Positions 18,556 through 27,394 of a stretch of 64,000 nucleotides of DNA are shown here, in pieces. The notes below the pieces were generated by a model. The model did no database searches and was not told the DNA's origin. It saw nothing but the letters and a program-made list of their open reading frames with translations. Position numbers and translations under genes: made by a program. Positions within the stretch are counted from its first letter, which is position 1, and the number at the start of each line of letters is the position of its first letter. The DNA comes from Anianibacter sp965662745 (GTDB taxonomy: Bacteria; Pseudomonadota; Alphaproteobacteria; Rhodobacterales; Rhodobacteraceae): NCBI GenBank assembly GCA_965662745.1, contig CBFIJK010000002.1, positions 62,001-126,000 on the forward strand, read 5' to 3'.

Positions 18556-19253
18556 ATGAAGGTCTCCAGCCGGGTGTTGAGAACGATCTCGGGCACACTG
18601 GCCTGATTGGGCATCGACAGAACCATCAGGACCATGTCCGCCACCGTTTCTGGCGTCAGGCGGTCGGCCTTGGGAGTGACGCCGGGAATGTCTGCGATGA
18701 GGTCAGTGTCGATCGCGCCGGGGCAAAGAGCCGTGGCGCGCACGCCGTCGTCCCAGCCCGCATGTCGCACCGCCTGTGTCATTGCCAAAAGCGCGTGCTT
18801 GGTCATCGCGTAGCCCACAGAAGTTCCGGGGCGGAACCGTTTCGCGTCGGTCGAAGCGATGTTGACGACGCGCCCGGTGCCGGAGGCCCGTAGATGCGGC
18901 AAGGTTGCGCGGATCAGTCGAAAGGGCGCCTTGACGTTCACTGACCAAAGCGCGTCGAGGTCATCCTCGTTGCCCTTTTCGAAGTCGACCATTCGCAGGA
19001 TTCCGGCATTGTTCACCAGCGCGTCGAGGTGGCCGAACCGGGCGATGGTCGCCTCGGTCCAGGCAGTGGCTGATGCCGGGTCGGTGGCGTCGAATCGCGC
19101 AGCGAAAAGCCGATCCGACGGGACGTCGAACTGTTCTGCCTGCCCGGTGTCGCGCAAGCCCAGCGACACGGACCACCCGGCGTCCAGCAGCCTATCCACA
19201 ATGGCGGCCCCAAGGCCCCGGCCGCCGCCCGAGACCATCGCGACTCTTGTCAT
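18552..19253 (-). CDS. Short-chain dehydrogenase/reductase
   Basis: Classical SDR of 233 residues with the NAD(P) motif VSGGGRGLGAAI, NNAG (LVNNAGIL), catalytic Ser in VVNIASTDAKR and YxxxK in GYAMTKHALLAM. It overlaps the preceding SDR by one base and the following aminotransferase by four, so it is part of the same operon. The C-terminus is slightly short for the family and ends VLNTRLETFI. The substrate is unknown; oxidation of a hydroxyl to the keto group used by the neighbouring aminotransferase is a reasonable guess. Confidence 0.85.
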   Translation of the reverse strand: MTRVAMVSGGGRGLGAAIVDRLLDAGWSVSLGLRDTGQAEQFDVPSDRLFAARFDATDPASATAWTEATIARFGHLDALVNNAGILRMVDFEKGNEDDLDALWSVNVKAPFRLIRATLPHLRASGTGRVVNIASTDAKRFRPGTSVGYAMTKHALLAMTQAVRHAGWDDGVRATALCPGAIDTDLIADIPGVTPKADRLTPETVADMVLMVLSMPNQASVPEIVLNTRLETFI

Positions 19254-20035
19254 TAGAACAGCCCCTGATAGACGCCGCCATCATTGACGATGTTCTGGCC
19301 GGACATGAACCCGGCCTGGGCCGAACAGATATAGGTGATGAGATCGCCGCATTCCTTGGGATCGGCGAAGCGGCCGGCAGGGCACGTTTCCTTGCGGTTC
19401 TGTACGATGGCCTCGTAGGTCGTGTTCCCACGTTTCGCATGGCCATGCAGGTTCGTGTGCAACGCATCGGTATCGAAGAGGCCCGGGCAGACAGAATTGA
19501 TCGTCACGTTGTCCCCGATCAGGTCGCGCGCCATGGCTGCCGTCGCACCTGAAAGCGCAAGACGGGCGGCGTGGCTGTGGGCGAAGCCGACTTGCGGGAA
19601 CTTGATGAAGCTGACCGACATGTTGACAATACGCCCAAACTTGCGCGCGCGCATACCTGGGGCGACGGCCTGGATCATCTGCATCGAAGACAGGAAATGC
19701 ACCTCGAGCCAATAGCGCCAATCCTCTGGAGCAATGTCTTCCCACGGGGTCGGCACCTGCCGCACGCCGGGATTGTTCACCAGGATATCGACCTCGCCTG
19801 CGGCCTTCAGGATCTCGGCGCGGCCTTCGTCGGTATTGAAATCAACGGCGACGGGGATCGCCTCGGTGCCGAATTCATCACGAATTTCCCGTGCTGCCGC
19901 CTCCAGCGCTTCAGCGCCGCGTGCGTTCATCACGACATCAACGCCTTCCCCCGCGAGCGAGCGCGCGGTTGCCAGTCCAAGCCCGCGGCTGGCCGCCGTC
20001 ACGATGGCGCGCTTTCCCTTCAGTCCCAGATCCAT
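19253..20035 (-). CDS. Atypical short-chain dehydrogenase-like protein lacking the catalytic Tyr-Lys
   Basis: SDR-fold protein of 260 residues. The cofactor motif is present (VTAASRGLGLATARSL), but NNAG reads NNPG and the YxxxK box is replaced: the aligned segment FAHSHAARLALSG has Ser and Arg where Tyr and Lys should be. A set of SDR proteins with S-x-x-x-R at this place is known and is mostly of unknown chemistry. SVSFIKF keeps a Ser in the catalytic-Ser region. The C-terminus (SGQNIVNDGGVYQGLF) is normal. It lies between the DapA-like lyase and the second SDR in the operon, so it may be a partner or non-redox enzyme. Confidence 0.82.
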   Translation of the reverse strand: MDLGLKGKRAIVTAASRGLGLATARSLAGEGVDVVMNARGAEALEAAAREIRDEFGTEAIPVAVDFNTDEGRAEILKAAGEVDILVNNPGVRQVPTPWEDIAPEDWRYWLEVHFLSSMQMIQAVAPGMRARKFGRIVNMSVSFIKFPQVGFAHSHAARLALSGATAAMARDLIGDNVTINSVCPGLFDTDALHTNLHGHAKRGNTTYEAIVQNRKETCPAGRFADPKECGDLITYICSAQAGFMSGQNIVNDGGVYQGLF

Positions 20036-20062
20036 GTGCTTGCCTTCCTTGTTCTTATTCCG

Positions 20063-20980
20063 TCAGGCGCTTTTGGCCTGAACCGCGTTCATCCTGTCCC
20101 ATCCGTCCAGCAGTCGCGACAACGCGGGGCCACCCAGATCGCGATAGGGTGGGCGCATGTAACCGCCCCCCGGCATGCCCATGTGGTTCATCACCGCCTT
20201 GGTCGCCGGATAGAGCGTTAATCCATCCGAGGTGAACAACTCTGTCATCCGCTCGCCGGTGCGCTGCAGCGCCCAGGCGCGGTCAAGCCGGTTCGCCTTG
20301 GCATCGTGCCAGAGGTCAAGGCATTCGGGCCAGACATTCGGGAAGCAATCGATCAGCCCGTCGGCTCCGGCGAGTGTCGCCGGCACGCCGAAGACTGACG
20401 AGGGGCCGCAATAGACGCGGATGCGGTCCGATACGCGGGTCAGCGTGGCGTGAAAGTTGTTCCAGTCACCGCTGGATTCTTTGATCGCTACGACATTTTC
20501 CAGATCGGCAGCGCGGTGCGCGACATCGGGCGTGATCGCGTTCACCGCGCAGACGGGGATGTTGTAAAGTACGATTGGCAGCGCCGTTCCCGCATCGACG
20601 GCAGCGAAATGGGCGACGATCTCGTCGTCGGTGACCATCGCGAAATAGGGCGGCAGAACGAGGATGCCGTCGGCCCCAGCCTCTTTCGCGGCGATGCTTT
20701 GGGCGATTACCTCATCTTCCCTAATCGCTCCGGTGCCGACAATCACGGGGCCGCGCCCGGCGCTGGCCTCGACGGCCAGCTTTGCCAGATGTGCGCGCTC
20801 GTCGAAGCTGAGAGACCAGAATTCGCCTGTGCACCCCGCGACGATTATGCCGGTAGCGCCCGCGTCATACTGGCGGTCGATATTGCCGCAAAAGCTGTTT
20901 TCGTCGATCGAACGATCGGCTTTGAAGGGTGTCGTGATGGCGGGCATGGGGCCTGCCCAGTCGATCGAATCGCGGTTCAA
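20063..20980 (-). CDS. DapA/N-acetylneuraminate lyase-family protein (1 of 3)
   Basis: Class I aldolase-type TIM-barrel lyase/dehydratase, 305 residues. The Schiff-base Lys is in VVAIKESSGD, the catalytic Tyr in IVLYNIPVC, and the carboxylate-binding loop is GCTGEFWSLS. It is not the biosynthetic DapA by context: it overlaps the importer ATPase gene by four bases and is followed by SDR and aminotransferase genes. Members in catabolic operons act on 2-keto-3-deoxy acids, pyrroline carboxylates or similar keto acids. The substrate is not determined. Confidence 0.85.
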   Translation of the reverse strand: MNRDSIDWAGPMPAITTPFKADRSIDENSFCGNIDRQYDAGATGIIVAGCTGEFWSLSFDERAHLAKLAVEASAGRGPVIVGTGAIREDEVIAQSIAAKEAGADGILVLPPYFAMVTDDEIVAHFAAVDAGTALPIVLYNIPVCAVNAITPDVAHRAADLENVVAIKESSGDWNNFHATLTRVSDRIRVYCGPSSVFGVPATLAGADGLIDCFPNVWPECLDLWHDAKANRLDRAWALQRTGERMTELFTSDGLTLYPATKAVMNHMGMPGGGYMRPPYRDLGGPALSRLLDGWDRMNAVQAKSA

Positions 20981-22110
20981 GACGAGACCTCTTTTAGAAG
21001 GGTTTTGTTTTCCGACCCGGAGATGCCCCGGGGCGAAGGCGCTGCGTTCAGGCGCCGTCCATTCGGGCCATCGGCAAAGAAATGCGCTCTGTCGGGGTCG
21101 ATCGAGACCATGGTGGTCTCTCCCGGGGACCAGACCAGATCGGGTGTGGTGCGGCCGGTCATACGAATGTCGCCGACCGACACCACGACGATGTTCTCGT
21201 GCCCCGTCTGCTCGACAAGGCGCACGGTTGCCGGGATGGTGCCTGTGCCGATGGTAAGCGCCTCGGGGCGTACGCCCATGGCGGCGGGGCCTGCGTCGGT
21301 GCCCGGGGCAAGACCCCGCGCCTCGATTGAAATACCCGGCGCCTCAAAACGCCAGGCGCCTTTGCCGCCTGTCAGCGCGCCGTCGACAAGGGTCATTCCG
21401 GGCGTACCGATGAAGCCCGCGACAAAGCGGTTGGCGGGCGCGCGGTAGACCTCTTGCGGTGGCGCAAATTGCTGAAGCTTGCCGCCTTCCATCACCGCGA
21501 TGCGGTCGGACATGGTCATCGCTTCGAGCTGGTCGTGGGTCACGTAAACCATCGTGCGCCCAAGCCGTGTGTGCAGCTCAATGAGTTCCGCGCGCATGTG
21601 CCCGCGCAGCTTGGCGTCGAGATTGGACAAGGGCTCGTCCAGCAAGAAGACCTTAGGATCGCGGACGAGCGCCCGGCCAAGCGCCACGCGCTGCTGCTGG
21701 CCGCCGGACAGTTCACGCGGCTTGCGCGACAAGAGCGGCGTCAGTTGCAGCATGTCTGAGGTTCTGCTGACCATCTCGGCGCGTTCGGCTCTGTCCACGC
21801 CGCGCTTTTTCAGCGGATAGGCGATATTTTCGCCAACGGTCATATGCGGGTAAAGCGCGTAGGATTGGAACACCATCGCGATGTCGCGCTTGCCCGGGGC
21901 GACATCGTTGACCACTCGGTCGCCGATGCGGATTTCTCCGGAAGTGGGAAACTCCAGCCCGGCGAGCATGCGCAGCGTCGTGGTCTTGCCACAGCCCGAA
22001 GGGCCAAGCAGCGACACGAATTCGCCTTGCTGGATTTCCAGGTTCAGGTCCTCGACAGCACGGAAAGTGCCAAAGGTCTTCTGGACGTTTGCGAAAGTCA
22101 CGTCGGCCAT
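20977..22110 (-). CDS. Sugar-type (CUT1) ABC importer ATPase
   Basis: ATPase of a MalK/UgpC-like importer, 377 residues. Walker A GPSGCGKTTTLRMLAG, Q-loop MVFQSYALYPHMTV, signature ELSGGQQQRVALGRAL, Walker B VFLLDEPLSNLDAKLR and H-loop YVTHDQLEAM are all present. A C-terminal OB-like (TOBE) domain of about 130 residues follows. ATG at 22110 with AAGGGA upstream is chosen over an adjacent TTG at 22113. It is the fourth gene of the binding-protein/permease/permease/ATPase block. Confidence 0.93.
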   Translation of the reverse strand: MADVTFANVQKTFGTFRAVEDLNLEIQQGEFVSLLGPSGCGKTTTLRMLAGLEFPTSGEIRIGDRVVNDVAPGKRDIAMVFQSYALYPHMTVGENIAYPLKKRGVDRAERAEMVSRTSDMLQLTPLLSRKPRELSGGQQQRVALGRALVRDPKVFLLDEPLSNLDAKLRGHMRAELIELHTRLGRTMVYVTHDQLEAMTMSDRIAVMEGGKLQQFAPPQEVYRAPANRFVAGFIGTPGMTLVDGALTGGKGAWRFEAPGISIEARGLAPGTDAGPAAMGVRPEALTIGTGTIPATVRLVEQTGHENIVVVSVGDIRMTGRTTPDLVWSPGETTMVSIDPDRAHFFADGPNGRRLNAAPSPRGISGSENKTLLKEVSS

Positions 22111-22114
22111 CAAA

Positions 22115-22936
22115 TTATCCCTTTACTCCGCCAGCGCCGAAGCCGCGGGTAAGATAGCTTTGCAGGAATGCGAACACGATGATGAGCGGCACGCTCATCA
22201 TCACTGAGGCGGCCATCAGCAGCGACCACTCGATGTTGAAGGATGAGACCAGCATGTTCATCACGCCAGTCGTCAGCGGGCGCGCCTCGTCAGAATTCAC
22301 CAGGACGAGCGCGTAGAGGTATTCGTTCCACGACAGGATGAAGGTGAAGAGCGCGGTCGAAATGATACCTGGCAGAAGTTGCGGCAGGATCACGTCCTTG
22401 AAGGCCCCCATTCGGGACGCCCCATCCACCAGAGCGGCGCTTTCGAGATCCTCGGGTATGCCTGCCATGAAGGACCGCAGCAGCCACAGCGCATAAGGCA
22501 GGGCAAAGGTCGTATACGCGATCACCAGCGAGGCGATGGTGTTCGACAGCCCCAGCTGCACCAGCATCAGGTAAAGCGGCAAGATAAGTACGACCGATGG
22601 CAAGAGGTAGGTAAAGAGCACCAGGAACGCAAGCGTTTCACGCCCCCGATATCGGAACCGTACGAGGCTGTAGGCGCCGACCGTGGCGATGGCCACGACG
22701 ATCAGCGTCGTAGTTGTCGAAAGAATGATCGAGTTCTTGAAATACGTCAGGAAATTCGTCTCGGTCAGTAGGCCGATGTAGTGCTCGAACGTCCAGGTTT
22801 CAGGCAGGATCGTAGGCGGGCGGCGGAAAAGTTCGAACTGCGGTTTTACTGATGTCACCAGCATCCAGAACAGCGGAAAGGCCACCGCCAGAACAAGGGT
22901 CCATGCAAAAAGGTTGAATGCGATACGGCGGATCAT
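22115..22936 (-). CDS. ABC importer permease (MalG/UgpE type)
   Basis: Inner-membrane permease of 273 residues with about six transmembrane helices. The EAA coupling loop is DLESAALVDGASRMGAFKDVILPQ. It pairs with the next permease (overlap of four bases, ATGA) and the ATPase five bases downstream. CUT1 permeases carry sugars, glycerol phosphates or, less often, modified amino acids. Confidence 0.92.
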   Translation of the reverse strand: MIRRIAFNLFAWTLVLAVAFPLFWMLVTSVKPQFELFRRPPTILPETWTFEHYIGLLTETNFLTYFKNSIILSTTTTLIVVAIATVGAYSLVRFRYRGRETLAFLVLFTYLLPSVVLILPLYLMLVQLGLSNTIASLVIAYTTFALPYALWLLRSFMAGIPEDLESAALVDGASRMGAFKDVILPQLLPGIISTALFTFILSWNEYLYALVLVNSDEARPLTTGVMNMLVSSFNIEWSLLMAASVMMSVPLIIVFAFLQSYLTRGFGAGGVKG

Positions 22937-23832
22937 GCGCCGTCCTCCGATTTCGTGCGGCGGATGTAGAGGATCATGAAGATCAGCATGATGAACATCA
23001 TTACTACCGCATAGGCAGACGCCATGCCCATCTGGTTCAGCGCGAAGGCCTCTTTATAAACCAAGAGGGGCAGCGTTTCGGTCGAGGTGACAGGTCCGCC
23101 CCCGGTCAGAAGGAAGATCAGGTCGAATTCCTTGAAGTCCCAGATTGCCCTCAGCATGATGATAACGACCAGCACCTCGCGCAGTTGCGGCAGCGTCACA
23201 TCGAAGAATCGTGCGATCGGACCTGCGCCGTCGATACGGGCGGCCTCGTACAGCGCGTCGGGGATGGTTTGCAGCCTCGCCAGAACCGCGATCACGACGA
23301 AGGGAAAGTATTTCCACGCCCCCACCAGGATCACCGAGATCAGCGCATTTGGCATGGTGCCCAGGTAATCGACGGGAAAGTCGATGATGCCGGCGGTCAT
23401 CATCAGGTGGTTGAGAATGCCGTAAAGGTCGTTGAAGAGCCATTTCCAGACCAGAACGGCGACCACCGTCGAGACGAAATACGGAAACAGGATCAGCGAC
23501 CGGGCGAGGCTGCGGAACCAGATGTTCTGATGCAGAATCAGCGCCATGCCGACCCCGGCTACGATCTGCAGCGCAAGTGTGCCCACCGTCCAGATCACGT
23601 TCACTCGAAGCGCGGACCAGAATTTGCCGCTGCTCAAGAGCTCACTGTAATTGGCAAGGCCGACCCATTCGCCTTCCAGCGTGGGCGTGAAGATCGAGAA
23701 GAGCGACAGGTAGATCGCCGAGATCAGCGGGTAGACGATTACTGCGCAGAACACGAGCACCGTCGGCGCAATAAGCACGAGGCCCAGAAGCGAATAGCGC
23801 CGCTCGAGAAGAGTTTTGGACCGTATTGACAT
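22933..23832 (-). CDS. ABC importer permease (MalF/UgpA type)
   Basis: Inner-membrane permease of 299 residues. The N-terminal helix is LGLVLIAPTVLVFCAVIVYPLI, and the EAA loop is LYEAARIDGAGPIARFFDVTLPQ. It follows the binding-protein gene after a 70-base spacer with a hairpin, a common way to lower permease output relative to binding protein. Confidence 0.92.
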   Translation of the reverse strand: MSIRSKTLLERRYSLLGLVLIAPTVLVFCAVIVYPLISAIYLSLFSIFTPTLEGEWVGLANYSELLSSGKFWSALRVNVIWTVGTLALQIVAGVGMALILHQNIWFRSLARSLILFPYFVSTVVAVLVWKWLFNDLYGILNHLMMTAGIIDFPVDYLGTMPNALISVILVGAWKYFPFVVIAVLARLQTIPDALYEAARIDGAGPIARFFDVTLPQLREVLVVIIMLRAIWDFKEFDLIFLLTGGGPVTSTETLPLLVYKEAFALNQMGMASAYAVVMMFIMLIFMILYIRRTKSEDGA

Positions 23833-23852
23833 GGGGACTTTCGCTGTTGCGT

Positions 23853-23878
23853 CGGGGCCACCCCAAAGGATGGCCCCG
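23853..23878 (-). other. Stem-loop between binding-protein and permease genes
   Basis: CGGGGCCA (23853-23860) pairs with TGGCCCCG (23871-23878), loop of 10 bases, 25 bases after the binding-protein stop. It is probably a partial terminator or 3' mRNA-stabilising structure. Confidence 0.65.
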
Positions 23879-23902
23879 TTTCGGGATCATGAAGGGCTAA
23901 GA

Positions 23903-25222
23903 TCAGCTTTTCATGATCGCTTCGATAGCCATCGACGTGTCGCTGATGACTTCGTCAACATTGTCACCGTTGAGGATGACGCGCTGCACCATCTCTGCGA
24001 TGACGCCCGATCCGACGACCTCGCCCGCCTTTTCGTTCGACGGATGCGCGGTGGATTCATAACCAAGGTTGAAGCCACCGGCCGCCGCCTGAGACATCAG
24101 TTCGACCTCTTCGGGGTACTTCTGAATGATCTCGTTATCCTGGTAGTCGGGATTTTCGTTGATCGATTTCAAGACCGGCAGGACGTGGCCGGGCGCCGCG
24201 TGAAGCTGCTGGATGTAGCCTTCGGGATCGAAGAGCGAGGCGGCGAATTTCTTTGCCATCTCGATATTCTGCGACTGCGCCGGGATGAAGACCGACGGGA
24301 AGTCGTTGAAGGTCCAGGGTGCGATATCGGCCGATTTCGTCGGATAGCGCACGCATGTCACGCTGTCCGCAATTGGCGGGTTCTGCGCATTGACGTTGCC
24401 CAGCACGCGGCCGGTGTAGATGCCAGTGGCGGTCGCGCCCGAAACAAAGGCGGTGATTGCCTCGCCCCAGGAATAGTTGGTCGCGCCGGGCGGGCAAACT
24501 TCGCGCATCGCGCCGTACCATTCCAGCGCGTCGCGGGTCTCCTGAGTGTCGAGCGCCACGTTGAGGTCGGTATCGAAAATCTGGCCACCGGCTTGGTGAA
24601 TCACCCCCGAGAAGATCAGAGTCGTCATCGAGTTTGCGCCGTACGGCAAGGGCGCGCCGAAAATGCCGTTCTTCTGCATGGCCATCGCGGCGGCGCGCAG
24701 TTCATCCCACGTCGTGGGCGCGGCGTCGATGCCGGCCTCTTGCATGAGGTCGGTGCGCAGCCACAGCATGTTCGCCGCCGAGTTGCCGATTCCCGTGCCG
24801 CAATAATTGCCATCCGCAGCGCGGAAGACATCATTGGCCCCGTCATAGAAATCATCGGCGCCGATCATGTCGATGACGTCGTTGAAGGGTTCCACAAGCC
24901 CGTTGGCATAGTAGGACTGGATCGCGAACGAGGGCAGGTGGGTGACGATGTCCGGCACTTCACCCGAAGAGAAAGCCGCCGCCAACTGCGGCGCATAGCC
25001 TTCGTCCGATGTAGTCTCGAACACGACCTTCACGCCGGGATTGGCGGCCTCGAAGTTCGCGATCTGTGTCTGGTAGGCCGCGACCTGAGCGGGCGCGGAT
25101 TGCGGCGACCACCAGCGCAGCGTAGTTTCCTGGGCACTTGCGACGCGGGGCAGAGCCGTCATTGCCGTCGTGGCCACAAGTCCCTTGAGCGCTGTGCGTC
25201 GTCCGATGAGCATTCTCGTCAT
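23903..25222 (-). CDS. ABC importer substrate-binding protein (family 1, Tat-type signal)
   Basis: Periplasmic extracellular solute-binding protein, 439 residues. The signal has a twin-arginine (IGRRTALKGLVATTAMTAL) and ends ASAQ. Family 1 features include PDIVTHLPSF, the central LMQEAGIDAAPTTWDELRAAA and a Trp/aromatic-rich ligand side (LRWWSPQSAP). It is the first gene of a ten-gene operon running to AcnX. The operator-like palindrome at 25246-25260 lies 24 bases before its ATG. Confidence 0.92.
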   Translation of the reverse strand: MTRMLIGRRTALKGLVATTAMTALPRVASAQETTLRWWSPQSAPAQVAAYQTQIANFEAANPGVKVVFETTSDEGYAPQLAAAFSSGEVPDIVTHLPSFAIQSYYANGLVEPFNDVIDMIGADDFYDGANDVFRAADGNYCGTGIGNSAANMLWLRTDLMQEAGIDAAPTTWDELRAAAMAMQKNGIFGAPLPYGANSMTTLIFSGVIHQAGGQIFDTDLNVALDTQETRDALEWYGAMREVCPPGATNYSWGEAITAFVSGATATGIYTGRVLGNVNAQNPPIADSVTCVRYPTKSADIAPWTFNDFPSVFIPAQSQNIEMAKKFAASLFDPEGYIQQLHAAPGHVLPVLKSINENPDYQDNEIIQKYPEEVELMSQAAAGGFNLGYESTAHPSNEKAGEVVGSGVIAEMVQRVILNGDNVDEVISDTSMAIEAIMKS

Positions 25223-25245
25223 TCGTTGTCTCCCTGCGTATATAA

Positions 25246-25269
25246 GTTCACATAGCGAACTCTTGTTCG
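25246..25269. promoter_or_regulatory. Candidate IclR operator (site A)
   Basis: GTTCACATAGCGAAC (25246-25260) is a palindrome GTTCR-N5-CGAAC. After TCTT comes a third half-site GTTCG (25265-25269). It sits in the divergent gap between the importer operon and iclR, close to a possible -10 (TTATAT on the minus strand). The same motif occurs at five other promoters of the cluster. Confidence 0.7.
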
Positions 25270-25391
25270 ATATAACACTCGCCGAGACGAGTCTGGCAAG
25301 AAGAGATTTGCCCGGCGCACACGCGGAACATCTGGTGTAGACAGCGCCCGGGCCTTATCACGCGTCCTTAAATAACCGCAGGAGTTGAGCA

Positions 25392-26267
25392 ATGGCGGAC
25401 GAAGGAACACCTGCCACCAAGGCGAGAGACAGCGACAAGGCACAAGCCCCGGCTTCGGGGCTGATGACCGGGCCGACCCAGGACGACCCGGATGGCGCGT
25501 CACTAAACCCTCGTGATTATGTTAACTCTCTTGCCCGCGGGCTGGAGGTGCTGCGGGCCTTCAATCGGACGGGCCGAAAGATGACGCTTAGTCAGGTCGC
25601 GTCGGAAACTGGCAACACGCGGGCAGGTGCGCGGCGCATCCTGTTGACCCTGGTGCATGAGGGCTACGCAGTCACCGATGGCAAGCTCTTCGATCTGACG
25701 CCACAGGTCCTTGAACTCGGCTATTCGATCTTATCGTCCAAAGGCGTCTGGGACATCGCGCGTCCGTTCATCGCGCACCTGTCCGAAGACGTACGCGAAA
25801 GCGTTTCGGCCGCGATCCTAGACCGGTTCGATGTGGTCTATGTCGGCGGTACGCAATACCACCGTGTGATCTCTGTCGGGATCTCCGTTGGCGCTCGCTA
25901 TCCGGCCCATTGCACCGCCAATGGCCGCGTCCTTCTGGCGATGACCCCGGAAGATGACTGGGATGCAATGCTCGAAAACATCGAGCTGAAGAAGATGACG
26001 GATCGCACCGTCACACGGAAATCAGAGTTCCGGTCGGTTCTGAAAACGGTGCGCGAGCAAGGTTGGTCTCTGGTGGATCAAGAGCTCGAGATCGGGCTGA
26101 TGTCCATCGCGGTTCCGGTACGCAATTCGTCCGGCGGTATCATCGGTGCAATCAACGTGGGCGCGCCGACCATGCGCATGACGCCCGAGCAGTTGGTCGA
26201 GGAGATCCTGCCGAAGCTGCAGGCGACCAGCGAAAGCATCGGCGCGGCCCTGAAAACCGGTCACTGA
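25392..26267 (+). CDS. IclR-family transcriptional regulator
   Basis: Cytosolic DNA-binding regulator of 291 residues. A disordered N-terminal tail (about 38 residues) precedes the winged helix-turn-helix (NSLARGLEVLRAFNRTGRKM to HEGYAVTDGKLFDL). The IclR effector domain follows, about residues 115-285, with SVSAAILDRFDVVYVGG and YPAHCTANGRVLLA. The layout is that of the PcaR/PobR/PcaU branch, whose operators are built of GTTCG/CGCAC half-sites like those found here. It is divergent from the importer operon and its 3' end overlaps the convergent flavoenzyme gene by seven bases. It is inferred to regulate the whole 14.6-47 kb cluster and itself. Confidence 0.92.
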   Translation: MADEGTPATKARDSDKAQAPASGLMTGPTQDDPDGASLNPRDYVNSLARGLEVLRAFNRTGRKMTLSQVASETGNTRAGARRILLTLVHEGYAVTDGKLFDLTPQVLELGYSILSSKGVWDIARPFIAHLSEDVRESVSAAILDRFDVVYVGGTQYHRVISVGISVGARYPAHCTANGRVLLAMTPEDDWDAMLENIELKKMTDRTVTRKSEFRSVLKTVREQGWSLVDQELEIGLMSIAVPVRNSSGGIIGAINVGAPTMRMTPEQLVEEILPKLQATSESIGAALKTGH

Positions 26268-27394
26268 ACAGCAAAGCGCGCGGGCGAGAACGCTCCGGGA
26301 TCGTAGGGCGGCTCGGCGCCTGTCACAATGCTGGCTGCCATGCCTGCCACGATGGGGCCCAGCGTATAGCCCGCATCCCCCGGCACCGCGACGATGATGC
26401 GCGGCGCACCCGGCACCGGACCTACTGTTGAGGCGCCATCAATTGTGGTGTTCATTCCGGCCCAGCTGCGCAGCACCCGCACCCCGCCGATGGCCGGCGC
26501 AAGCCGGGCTGCGAGCGCCACATTGCCCAGAAGAGAGCCGCTTATCACGCTTGGCACCTTGCTCCCGCCGCGCGCCTCGGCGGGCCAGCCGCCACCGATC
26601 ACGATCTGACCGCCGCCAAGCTGCTTCAGCGTGATCGAGCGTTCGGCGTGTTGAATGAGATGCCCGATCTCGGTCCGGCACGGTTCCGTTATGTTCATAT
26701 GCAGCGGCTCTGCCCTTGTCGGCATCGAAAGCCCCAGCCCTTGCAGGATCGGCCCGGTGCCCCAGGCGGCGGCCAGCACAACGCGATCCGCCGTCCAACT
26801 TCCCGAGGGGCCGACGGCGATGGCCTTGCCGTCCTGTTCGCGAACCTCTTTAATCTCGCCGGTCTTGAACTTGACGCCACGGTGCCGTGCTACATCACGC
26901 AGGCGCAGATTCGCTGCCAGCGGATCAAGTTTGCCCTCGTTGCGGCACAGCTCGGCACCGATGATCTGCGGTCCCAGCCAAGGCGCGATCTGGTCAAGCG
27001 CATGGCGCCCCAAAATCTCGACATCGAGTCCCGCGCGATCCTCCCGCTCTGCCTTTTGCATCAGAAATTCAAGCTGACCTTGGGTTTCCGCCAGCATTAA
27101 CCCCCCTTTGCGCACCATGCCAAAGGGGCCAAATTCCCTCTCCAGCGTCTCCCATCTCTGGACTGCGTCGCGGTAGAGTGGCAACGAGGCTTCAAGGGCA
27201 GGGACCTGTTCAGGATAAAGGCGCATAAAGCGGCTTTGCATCTGCACATGCAGGCTTCCCGCGTTCGCAGTCGAGCCGGAATGATAGCCCGCATCAACCA
27301 CAGTGACCCGCGCGCCGCTGCCTGCAATCTCAATGGCTGCGACCTGCCCGACGATGCCGCCTCCGATGATGAGAACGTCAGTCTGCGTCGTCAC
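26261..27394 (-). CDS. DAO-type FAD oxidoreductase (LhpB/HcnC/opine-oxidase beta-like)
   Basis: FAD-dependent amino-acid dehydrogenase subunit, 377 residues. The FAD motif is DVLIIGGGIVGQVAAIEIAG and the substrate-domain block is NAGSLHVQMQSRF. The start is GTG at 27394, preceded by AGGAGG; the longer open frame lies inside the upstream gene. It overlaps that gene by 17 bases. With the fused ferredoxin/flavoprotein subunit upstream it resembles the heteromeric D-hydroxyproline dehydrogenases (LhpB/E/F) and opine oxidases, which oxidise a secondary or primary amine to an imine. Substrate not known. Confidence 0.86.
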   Translation of the reverse strand: MTTQTDVLIIGGGIVGQVAAIEIAGSGARVTVVDAGYHSGSTANAGSLHVQMQSRFMRLYPEQVPALEASLPLYRDAVQRWETLEREFGPFGMVRKGGLMLAETQGQLEFLMQKAEREDRAGLDVEILGRHALDQIAPWLGPQIIGAELCRNEGKLDPLAANLRLRDVARHRGVKFKTGEIKEVREQDGKAIAVGPSGSWTADRVVLAAAWGTGPILQGLGLSMPTRAEPLHMNITEPCRTEIGHLIQHAERSITLKQLGGGQIVIGGGWPAEARGGSKVPSVISGSLLGNVALAARLAPAIGGVRVLRSWAGMNTTIDGASTVGPVPGAPRIIVAVPGDAGYTLGPIVAGMAASIVTGAEPPYDPGAFSPARFAVQ

